A DNA stretch of 64,000 nt from Sebastes aleutianus (Eukaryota > Chordata > Actinopteri > Perciformes > Sebastidae), in contig CAKAKS010000031.1 in NCBI GenBank assembly GCA_916700875.1, forward strand, positions 11,937,624 through 12,001,623, read 5' to 3'. Below the pieces are notes generated by a model. It saw only the letters and a list, made by a program, of their open reading frames with translations, was not told where the DNA came from and did no database searches. Every line of letters begins with the position of its first letter. Position 1 is the stretch's first letter. Both the position numbers and the translations under genes were made by a program. Shown here one piece after another: positions 23,901 to 35,900 of this stretch.

Positions 23901-26900
23901 AGTCACTACTGGGGTTAGGCAGTTTGTCACAATTGTTAATTTGGCTCAAACAATCAAGAACTTTGAATCTGGTGATGTCGGATGGTGTATCAGACTTAAT
24001 TTCCCAACTTATACACACTTCAGAGTAAATTTCCACACAGTACAGGACTGTTGAATGCGTTTTGGGCACCTTTTACAGGTTTGACAACGATGAGCTTGCT
24101 GCAGGAAAGAAGCCACCGAGCTGGCAGAAGATGGAACATTTCGGGCTCCATCATCGCCGCCTTTGAGCCCTTCCTGTTGTCCCTCTCTGATGATGTCATG
24201 ACCCTGTGGGACCGGCGTGATGGGAGCCCCGTCCAGCACATGACTGTGACAGGTCACGTGCTCAGTGTGATCGCTGCACTCAGGGAAGTCGGCGCAGGTC
24301 AGACCAAGTTAATCTAAGTTACGGAGAAAACATTTTATTTATTCAACATTATGTTGCTTTTTCCTGAATTTGCCTGGTTTTGGTTTGAGTAGATTTTTCT
24401 GTTTGTAGTGCTTAGTTTTTCTGTCAATCTGTGGTGGCAATCATAGCTCATGTCAGCTGCACAGTTGCACCAGTTAACAGCAAAAGTTTTAGAAACGCAT
24501 AGAAAAGCTTCTCTGATTCAGCTAAAGGTTGATCATTATTGTCTTACAGCAGTTTGTGGTACATTTATATAGAAGTAACATATTTTTACTGACCTTCTTC
24601 TTAATTTTCTCTATACCTTGACTTTCCATAGTGCAAGATACTCCAGTCTGCAGTAAGCCCTCTGTGCTGTGCAGACCCACATCAGTCTGCCTCTCACAAG
24701 CCCAGCTGTGTGACGGGAAAAAGGACTGCCCTGATGGAGACGATGAGGACTCTTGTGTAACCACATGTCCATCTAAAGGTAAAGTATCAATATGACTTTT
24801 ACATATTTGTTGGAACAGGTAATGTACCTCTAAAACCATGTGAATAGTAAACACGTTCACCACTGACTTGACCGAGTTTCCCAGCTTTTAGAATTTCTAG
24901 TAATCTTTTCTTCTCCGCCTTAATTTCCAATCTTAGAGGATTTCAAGTGCCAGGACCGTAGGGGTTGCATCTCCAGGAATCTGGTTTGTGACGGTCGTTC
25001 TCACTGTCGTGATGGCTCAGATGAGGTCGACTGTCCGACCGTCGCTTCTCCTGCTGCTCGGGCAAACGTCCTGAAGTGTCGCATGGGCTCAAAGCCATGC
25101 AAAGACGGCACAGAGTGTGTTTTATACAGCCACGTGTGTGATGGGGAAAGGGACTGTCGGGATGGATCAGATGAACAGGGATGTGGTGAGTTTCCCCAAG
25201 ATGTAATCTCACTTATTGGAAAAATTGCAGTTACAGATACTGATGCAATCTATTTTTGTTCTTATGATAAAAGACACCTTTATTTGATTAATTAATTGGA
25301 CATTTCCAGTTAAGTTTGGGGCTATGTAGTATCATATTAAACTTAACTTTTTGGTTTAACTTTGCTATGTGATTACTACTGTGTCTTCAAGATGCCACAG
25401 AACAGACCATGGGAACACCAAAACCAAATATGTATCAATCAAAAGAAATGCCACCTGCTACCAAAGCCCCTGTTCCGACTGTGCCGGACTGCAGCAGCCC
25501 CTCTGTGCTATGTCCCCGTTCTGCTGCTCAGCTCTGCATTTCTCCGGACCAGTTTTGCAACGGGCGTAACGACTGTCCTGATGGCTTCGATGAAGAGAAC
25601 TGCGTGAAAAGATGTCCCTCTAAAAGTAAGCTTTGACTGTGGAGTTTGTGTGTTCTCCTAATCCCAAATGTCAGGCATTTCCCTGGTCTCAAATGTTGTT
25701 TTGAAAATGGATTCTTTCCTGGAAAGTGTCCTGGAACTTGGAGAGCTTAAAGGTGCAGTGTGTAAGATGCTCCAAAGAAATAGAGGGCAGCATTTCACCT
25801 CTATACTGGGTCCATACAATACAAAAAAAAGCCAACGAACAGCAGGGCAAGAATATGCAAAATTCAACCAAACCGCTGAAACTCTGGTCAAAAATAATAC
25901 TGCTATTTTATAATCTTCACGTGTGGCGTCGACCTATCTTTTGTTACCTGTGCCACTAACTGGGGGCTGTGTGGTAGGCCTACGTGCATGTTTTTATAGT
26001 TTGTTTGTTGGATTAAATCCAAAGTGGCAGAAACAAGAAAACGACTCGTATTTCGTTTCGTCTTCCCGCCACCAGCAGACTACTTTGCCGAGAGGAGAGG
26101 GGGGGGGCTGCTCTTGGAGATGGACCTTCAGTTAGCGGAGCTGTAATAACACAAATTAAGCCAATGCAAACTAAGCCAATGCAAACCCCAATCGCCCAGA
26201 GGTCTGATCTCGAGGAGACTGGCCGGACTCAACGCCGGATCAGCAAATTTTCTGTTGCAGCTGTTACCCAGTGGCAGCCCGCTTTGACTCCCGGCGCTGG
26301 GGTTTTCGCAGACTGTTTGGTAGTTGCTACAGCTAGCTGCTGAAGGCCCATCTCCCTGAGCTGCCACCAACCCGCCCTCCTCCAGGCAAAGTGGTCTCCT
26401 GGTGGCGGTGAGGATGAAACGAAAATACAAGTCGTTTTCTCGTTCCTGCCACTTTGAATTTAATCCAATAAACAGACACATAGATCCTGTACCTTCAACA
26501 TGACAAGCCATCGGGGCAGCTCTACTTCTTCGAACCTCTCATGAGGACAGGCTGGCATGCTCATTTCAATACATATCTTTGCAACACAACACATGGACGT
26601 GTTTGACATAACATCAACACTGTAACCTCTTCACATTCTGTTGATATTGTAATTTTTTTGAAAATTTTAAACTAAATGTATGGCAATATCTTACACATTG
26701 CACCTTTTTAATTTGCTTTACCTAAATTTTCGTCCAGACGACTTCCGCTGCAAGGACCGCAGGAGCTGCATCTCCGAGAGCCTGGTTTGTGACGGCCGCT
26801 CTGATTGCCACGATGGCTCAGATGAGGTCGACTGTCCGAGTGCAACTCTTCGTGCAGCTCGAGCGAACGTCCTGAAGTGTCGCATGGGCTCCAGACTGTG

Positions 26901-29900
26901 TCAAGATGGGACAGAATGTGTCGTCTTCAGTCACGTTTGTGATGGAGAGAGAGACTGCCGGGACGGGTCGGACGAAGAAAGATGTGGTAAAAGTGCCTTG
27001 TAGAGAAGCACACTTTGCTGTTTCTGATAACATAAGAATTTGACACTATCCTGATGTTTGCTATGAAACTTCTTCAACTGGTTCTTGGTGTCATATTTCT
27101 AGATGTTGCAAACGCCGTCGCTCCCATTCTTCCAGAAAATGTCCACGTAAATGAGTCTCCTGCACCCGTCGAGCCATTTACTCAGCCTCCCACCCAGCCA
27201 TCCTGCACCAGTCCTTCAGTACTGTGTCCAGGTTCTTCTTTATGCATCAGCCCAAAACAGCTATGTGATGGAAAGAAAGACTGCCCTGATGGATCTGATG
27301 AGAACTGTGTGAGAAAATGCCCTTACAAGAGTAAGTTATTATATTTGGTTCTTTGAAATTGTGTTTCCAACAAATGCGTCGGTACTTATTATGTAAATGT
27401 GAAGCATACTCAGCAAATCAGATACAATTCCACTCACGTCTTTGAATATTTGTTTCCCCTCCATAGCTGACTTCCGCTGCACAGACCGTAGGAGCTGCAT
27501 CTCAAAGAGCCTGGTTTGTGACGGCCGCTCTCATTGCCACGATGGCTCAGATGAGGTCGACTGTGCGAGCGCAGCTCCGCCTGTAGCTCCAGCAAACGTC
27601 CTCAAGTGTCGCATGGGCTCCAGACTGTGTCGAGATGGGACAGAATGTGTCCTCTTTAGTCACGTGTGTGATGGAGAGAGAGACTGCCGGGACGGATCAG
27701 ATGAAGAAGGATGCGGTGAGTTTTTGTTGAAGTGTGTCTTTAGAAGTCGTATTGTTTCATACTTAAACCTGCCTGGCAACGTTTTCCATTTAAGTAGCTT
27801 TATTAATTTGAATTGAAGATATATTAAGGGTGATACAGCTATCTTTTAAATGTATGTATCAGTTTGAGAGGTTAGTACATATAAGTAAGACTATTTCTAC
27901 GAATCAAAGTTCAGAAATGGCAATATACCAGTGGCTTATAACTACTAGAAATCTTGGACTTTAGGCTTATGTTCATGGTGATTGTTACTAATGTAATCAT
28001 ATGGCGATGATATTTTTGTGTTTTTAAAATCAAACTTTAAACTTTAATTTACTGTTGTGTTCAATTTGTAGATGCCGCAGAGAATGCCCCTACCACTGCT
28101 ACAGAAAATGTCCACTTAAATGAGTCTCCTGCACCAGTCGAGCCGTTTACTCAGCCTCCCACCCAGCCATCCTGCACCAGTCCTTCAGTTCTGTGTCCAG
28201 GTTCTTCTTTATGCATCAACCCAAAACAGCTATGTGATGGAAAGAAAGACTGCCCTGATGGATCTGATGAGAACTGTGTGAGAAAATGCCCTTACAAGAG
28301 TAAGTTATAAAGTCATTATATTTGGTTCTTTGACATTGTGTTTCCAACAAATGCGTCACTGTGGACAAGTAGTGGTGTGAACCAACATGACAATCTCAAA
28401 ACTTATTCTGTGAATTTGAAGTATGCAGAACAAATCTGATACAATTCCACTCTTGTCTTTGAATATTCCTTTACCCTCTATAGCTGACTTCCGCTGCAAA
28501 GACCGTCGGAGCTGCATCTCCAAGAGTCTGGTTTGTGACGGCCGCTCTCATTGCCACGATGGCTCAGATGAGGTCGACTGTGCGAGCTCAGCCACTCCTG
28601 CAGCTCCGCCTGCAGCTCCAGCAAACGTCCTGAAGTGTCGCATGGGCTCAAAGCCATGTAATGACGGAACAGAATGTGTTTTATACAGCCACGTATGTGA
28701 CGGAGAGAACGACTGTAGGGATGGATCTGATGAACAGGGATGCTCAGAAACCTGCAAGCAAGGTTGTATCACTTTAAACGTTTGAAGTTTTAATTAAATC
28801 TGGTCGATGCCGTTGAACTATATCTTTTTTTTTTTTAAACTGTGACATAAAATCAATGTTATTTTAATGCATTATGCAGACATTAATAATTTGCTGTACC
28901 CTCAATACTGAGGAAAAGGCCATCTTAACTCATCTCAGTCCTCACTAAACTAATCAATAAAATCACAAGAGGAAATGACAGTTGAGCACAATATAATGTA
29001 AACAAGCACTTTGAAGAATAGCTCTTTATTCAACTAGTCATACGTTATATTTGTGCTCCACCCCAGGTGAGTTTCAGTGCTCCCACGGGAAGATGTGCAT
29101 CCCCGAGGCCGAGGTGTGTGACGGCAAGTCCCAGTGTCGGGACCAGTCTGACGAACTGGACTGCTGGAAACCAACCAAGAGCTGCGAGCATCGCTGCGCT
29201 GACGGCAAGCGCTGCATTCCAAAGAAATTCCTGTGCGATGGAGAGAGAGACTGCCTGGATGGCACGGACGAGGTGGGCTGCGGTAAGTCTTCAGATCCGT
29301 TTTTTAAATATTCCTCCACTGGGGATGAGGCTAATGCGGCTGCATAATTCCTGCCACCAATGAAGTTTGAAAGCTGTGAGTAGGTGTAAAAATGTAGTGA
29401 TGGAAATGATGAAAACCTGATTTGCTTTTATATGTATGTGTACTGTACCTTTTTATTTGATTAGGCATACAACCCTACTTGAAGTGGGGTTGTATGAGGT
29501 ACTTATCCATAGTCAGTGTGTTACCTACAGTAGATGGCAGTCAGCACACCCCCTGTTTGGAGAAGAAGTGAGGAGTTACCGCACGGGAGGTAAGCAATGT
29601 ACAAGGAGGCTGGGTCACGGGGCGGACATGGGTCTTGGGGTATGGGGTATAACACATGCGCAGTATAACTGAAGCTGCGGTCATGCGGTGCGATTGGCTC
29701 AATTTCGGCGAGTGCAGGCCAGATTTTACTGCGCATGTGTTGTACCCCCCAAAGATATGACGCGTGACCCAGCCTCCTTTCCATAGGCCTTGGCAATGTA
29801 CTGCTGTGGACAGGGACAGCAGCAAAATGTATTTTTAGCTACCTAAAAGAAAGGCCTCCCAAAAAAATCTAAATCGGCTCAAGCGTACGCTATATTTAGA

Positions 29901-32900
29901 ATATTTTCAACGCTTTATCTTGCCATGAGGCAGCTATACAGCTGTTTCTAACGGGGAACTTGATGCCGTTATCAATGCTTTCGCCAAAGCAACCAGACTC
30001 CATTGGGAAAAAAACATTAATTATTTCTTGCACAACACAGAAGTTGCTGGTCTATCGCTGCCTCGATCAGACCAGCAACCCCTGTGTTCTACAAGGTAAA
30101 ATTACGCGTTTTTTTTAATGGATTCTGAGGCTTTGGCAAGAGCATAGATGGATACAATGGCTTCAGTTCCCGTCGGAGAGGGCTGTCTGATGGCAAGGTA
30201 AATTGGTGAAAATATTCAAATTATAGCCTACGCTTAAAGTGGTATTGAATTTTTTTTAGGTGGGCCTTTCTTTTAGGTGGCTAAAATGCGTTTTGCTGCC
30301 GGCCCCGTCCAAAGCAGTACATTGCTTTGGTTCCGTGCATTAACTGACTGTCATCTACTGTAGGCAATACACTGACTTCACTGAACGTAACTTCAAAACA
30401 CCCAAACTATCCCTTTAAGTTTAGCTTGCCAACAATCCTCCCAGTGTGTGCTACAACTTTTGATTTTAACACTGAGTTTTCTCCTTGCCAGACCCTGTTA
30501 CTGCTGCAACTACAGAGTCTCCAGTTCTCCCTCCGGCATCAACTTGCATCACTCCTTCAGTTTTCTGTCCCGGTTCATCAGTGTGTATCTCTCTAAACCA
30601 GCTGTGTGATGGACAAAGAGACTGCCCTGATGGATTTGATGAAAATAACTGTTATGTTCAATGCAAAAATCCAGGTAAGTCTGAGTCCAGCGATGACCAT
30701 GAGCCAAAGGAAGCAATAGTTTCCGCAAACTAATGATGGCATGGACTCACTGTGGAAGTGCTCTAGTTTGAATACTCTTTCACCATGAAGATACTTCCCT
30801 GTGGGCGGCTCTTTTTGCAAAACCTCCACTGGTATATTGACTCCTCCCTGCTCCTTAAATTGACACCTTTTCTTCTTGCACGTCAGGTGACTTCTTATGC
30901 AGCGACCGGAGGATGTGCGTCCCCAAGATGGACGTGTGCGACGGTCGTGCCCACTGCCCCGACGGCTCAGATGAGATGCAGTGTCGATCAGCAGATCCTA
31001 TTGCTCCCTGTAAGCCATCAAGAAAAAATACAGTACAAAAATAATGTGTAGAAGCAGCAGATGCACTGCAAGAACATTTTTATTGATCCCAGTCAGCAGG
31101 TGTAATCCCTGCTGGGCGATACACACTACTTTTGTCTCTCATACTTGATGTGTAAAACATAACTGAACACACCTAAATCTAGCAAGCTTGCATAAATTCT
31201 GTATTTGTTATTCAAAATCTATGCTGGGTGTCCTCATAACCCATTAAATGCATCACTTTCTCTCTGCCAAGCCTCCAACAATGTGCCTAGTACCAGTTCA
31301 GCTCCACTGAGGTGCCGCAAAGGTTTCAAGCCGTGTAAAGATGGCCTGGAGTGTGTTATGTACAGCCACGTGTGTGACGGAGAGAGGGACTGCCAGGATG
31401 GATCAGACGAGGAGGGATGTGCAGCTCAGTGCAAAGCAGGTGTGTTATATGCATTGAGCTGGTAAAAAGCAGCTCAAAGCAATCTGCGTGATCTGCTTTT
31501 TTATTTACATGGAAACGTCTAGAGAGTCATTCTGTAGACACCACTAAGGGCCTTTTCTTTGGATTTATTGTTGATGTAGTTTTGAGTTGAAATGGATTTC
31601 GAAATTGAATTTATTTTTAGTCGGGAGCTAGATTTGATCAGGAAACCACCAGGGTGTTTAGAACAGTAAATGGAAAATCATTTTTGAACTGGATAGTTTT
31701 TTAAATCAGTTAGTTATACATATAAAAATGGATGCTCTAAATGCAATTGATTTGTCTTTGAGGAGTCTCTTTTCTCTTTCCCAGATGAGTTCCGGTGTGC
31801 TCACGGGAACAGATGCATCCCGCCGGAGAAGGTGTGCGACGGACAGTACGACTGTCAAGACCGGTCCGATGAACTGGACTGTTCAAGACGGATGGAGGGC
31901 TGCCATCAGCGCTGTGACAACAACACTCGCTGCATCCCAGAGACCTTCCTGTGTGATGGAGAGAGAGACTGCGCTGATGGGTCAGATGAAGAAAAGTGTG
32001 GTAGGTGATGTCCACATTTAGAAAACTTGGATCAAACCAACAATCTTATGTAAAATGTGTTAAGTCTACAAACATCAGATGATATCCGCATTTCTGTTTT
32101 CTCCTTCCCAGGTTTGGTGGCCTGTGCGATCGACCAGTATCGCTGTCTTAGCGGTCAGTGCGTGTCCGAGGCCCTGAGGTGTGATGGCTACGCCGACTGC
32201 AGCGACCGCTCTGATGAGGCGCATTGCACAAGACCCCCGCGCTGCCCGACACAGCTCCGATGCCCGCACAGCCACGAGTGCCTGCAGAAAGAGTGGCTCT
32301 GTGACGGCGAAGACGACTGCAAAGACGGGTCAGACGAGAAGGCAAGGCACCACATTTGGGGCTCTCTCCCTCTCTCTCTCAAAACCCAGCTGGTCGAGGC
32401 AGATGGCCGCCCACCCAGAGCCGTTCTGCCCAAGGTTTCTACCCGCTAAAGGGGAGTTTTTGTTCTTGCCACTGGCACATAGCAATGCATGCTCTTGGGG
32501 GATCTCTTGTTGTGTTGGGTCTCTAAATTATACGGTATAAACCGGCTCTATATGAAAACCGTCTCGAGATAACTTCTGTTATGAATTGATGCTATATAAA
32601 AATAAATTAAAATTGAAGTATTAATAGGTAGAGGCATGAATTGACACATTCTGGAGCGTTGCTTGGCAAACGAGAGGATGAAGGGAATGCTTTTTTTGAG
32701 AGAGTTTGGTAAGCAGTGGTTGAAACTCTGTCTCATCATTTGTATCCAGAACTGCATGTCGTCACCAGCGAAGTGCAGAGAATACCAGTGGCAGTGTGGA
32801 GACAGCGATCAATGCATCCCTCAGTCATGGAGGTGTGACGGGAAGAAGGACTGCCACAACGGCGTGGACGAGGACAAATGTGAGTGGCTCCTGACTCGGT

Positions 32901-35900
32901 CAGGTTTATTCCCTGCTTCAGACACTTTTGTTGTTATCACTGAGTGCATTCAGGCCTATTGGGACTAGTTATACAAGGATAATCTAAGCATTTTCAAAAT
33001 GACATTAATTTGAAATCTGCCACGTAATTTTTATGAGTTGATATGCCCCATAAAAAATGACCCATTTATAACCTACATGGTGTGGGCAAATATGCCTGTT
33101 TTTTGCTAATGTATGTATATATTTATTATTGGAACACCAAAATGAGCCTGCTACAACCTCCAAAAGATAGATTGTATTAAAGAAATTAGTGGCATTGAAA
33201 CAAATTTGTTTTAACTTAGCGTTAACTTTGACAGCCCTAATTTGAATTCTGCTCTCACAGGCAGCAAGAAAAAATGCCCCTCTCACCTTTACCAGTGCGG
33301 CAGCGGCGAGTGCATGGACCCCCGCCTGGTTTGCAACGGCTTCACCAACTGTGCCGACAGGTCAGATGAGGGCGCGAGATGCGCTCAACGCAACTGCTCC
33401 AGCCCGTCAGCGCCGCGGTGTGATCACCACTGTGTCAGCACCCCAAACGGACCGGTCAGTACAGAACCGATGTGATTGTTCTTTTGTCCAAGGCTGTTGG
33501 CATTGTTTTGTCCCAAACTTAACCTCAGTATGCTTTCATGGAATGGCACATTTTGAATTTATTTGCACATGAATGGCACGCCAAGCTCATGAAAAATGCT
33601 TTTTTCCCCTTATTTTTGCAGAGTTGTTACTGTGCTGCAGGTTTCAGACTACAGTCCAGTGCTGTGTCCTGTGTAGACATTGACGAGTGCAATGCAGCGC
33701 CTCATGCCGTATGCAAGCACACCTGCCTGAACACCCGTGGGTCCTACGTCTGTCAATGCCTCCCTGGTTTCTACCTGGAGCCCGACAACAAAAGCTGCAA
33801 GACCAAAGGTGCTGTAGGTCTAGACGCCGTCGCTACTTCTTGAAGGAAAAGTCAAGTTCCATTCTTATGTTATGTGTAAAATCTTCAATGTCGGAGCATC
33901 ATCCATCTATCATCATTTTTGTTTTTATAGATTAGTTGATGCTTGTGTGCATGTATTCTTCAGATATGGGGAAACTAGACAAAAAGAGGCATTTTACTTA
34001 TTTTTGTTTACAAAATGATCGTTGTGCTGTTTGGCCTGCATTTCTCAATCTGGAGCAGAGCCAGAAAAAAACTCACTGGTCATGTTTCCACCTTTAGACG
34101 AGCCGTTGCTTCTGGCGTCGGTGCAGTCGGAGCTCTTACTACAGGGAGTCCATAGCGGCACCTTGCGTCGTTTGTCCTCTGCCAATCGACCGGTCTTCTC
34201 CCTGGATTATCACTGGGCTCAGAAGAGAGTTTACTGGCTGAGCCCCGACTACCAGAGCATCCGCTGGGCTGACATGACAAACTCAAACAGCAAAGGGACA
34301 CTTATCAAAGGTACGGCTGTCTCAGGAACTCTACAGTTGTAACGGGGTGTTGTCTGTGTGGTTCAGTAAGTCAACAAGATTTGAAAAAAATGATGGAAAT
34401 AGAATGAATGTGTTTGATTTGAGCCATTTAACGAAATGATTTGTTAAATTAAATATTGTTACAGGAGTGAAGTCTGATTTCATCGCTGTGGACTGGGTTG
34501 GTAAGAACCTGTACTGGGTGGATGGACTGGTGGGCCAGATTCTGGCCGTGAAGCTCAGCGATACCACAGTGAGATCACAGGACTACACTGTGGTCCTGGG
34601 TGAAGATCTGGAGCAGCCGAGCTCATTGGTCCTGCTGCCACACAGAGGGTAAGCTAGTCATTTTTTTTCATTTAAAAACTAACAAAAAGAATATCATCAA
34701 ATCATAATCTCAAACTCATATCTTCCATCATCACATAATCAACATTTTCAGGATGATGCTCTGGTCGGAGATCGGCAGCACCCCTCAGATCGAGCGGTCT
34801 GGGATGGACGGTTCAAAGAGGAAGGTGGTGGTGAGCCGAGGCCTGAGCTGGCCTGTCAGTCTGGCCTATGATCTCCTGGACAACAGGGTGTACTGGGCCG
34901 ACGAGAAGCTGCGCTGCATCGGCTCGTCCTCTCTGGACGGAGACAACGTTAAGGTAAACACAGGCGGCAACCTCCGGGTCTGAAAAGTGAAGCCAATGCG
35001 AAAGTGCCTTAAACCTGCATTCTTTCTATTAGCCAGCAGGGGTCGACTCCTCTGGTTGCAAAAAGAAGTCTGATTGTATAGAAGTCTATGAGAAAATGAG
35101 CCTACTTCTCACTTGATTTATTACCTCAGATAACATTGTAAACATGAGTTTGTGGTCTCAATCACTAGTTTCAAGTCTTCTTCAATACAGCATGATGTTC
35201 ATTTAGTAAATTATGGTCCCATTTAGAGTCAAATAGATCATAAAGCAGGGGATGCTTTAAGGTGTGGGTACCTTTTGATTGACAGGTCACTACCACAGCG
35301 TTGTCTGTGTTTTCGTCATAAAACTTTAACCTTTTCAGTGTGTTTTCGTTTCATGAAAGTTAATTGTAACATTTTGGTTGCCTAAAAATGTCTTATTCAG
35401 CGTTCAGTTGTACTTAGCTCCACCCTCTTGAGTCACTTCTGGTTGTAAAAATCCAAGATGGCGACAAGGCCTATTGAAAGAGGCTGGGACACGGGCCTTG
35501 GTGTATGGGGTATTACACATGTGCAGTGAAACTGGAGCTGCGGTCGCGTGTTGCGATTGGCTCAATTTCATGTGTTGCGCCCGAAAGATATGACGCGTTG
35601 ATGATGCATGACCTCAACTCTTTCCACCCTCCTTCGATGGCGATAGCCAAAATGCAGAACTAGAGGCTTCAAAACGGCAGTCGACAAACCAATGGGTGAC
35701 GTCACGGTGACTACATCCACCTCTCTCTAACACCACCACACTGATGGAAAAATATTTGAATGGCCCGCAAACTTTTAGCATCGTTTGAGGAAAACCTGAT
35801 TTCGTCATGAACGTAGACTGTCAGCTGCTGAACAATGATTGTGGTTGTACCCTTCTCCTCTCACTAGATCCTCCAGTTAGCCGAGACACCGAGCCCTTTC

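Noticed and set aside
26128..26511. 127-aa - strand ORF in lrp13 intron 17
   Set aside because: Lies wholly inside the fold-back element; no domain seen.
32181..32540. 119-aa ORF overlapping lrp13 exon 28
   Set aside because: Out-of-frame shadow of the LDL-A exon running into the SINE-like repeat.
24632..32879. Reading the repeated LDL-A exons as a tandem array of separate small genes
   Set aside because: Exons share phase-1 junctions, lack their own starts and stops, and several modules take their first cysteine from the preceding exon, so they form one gene.
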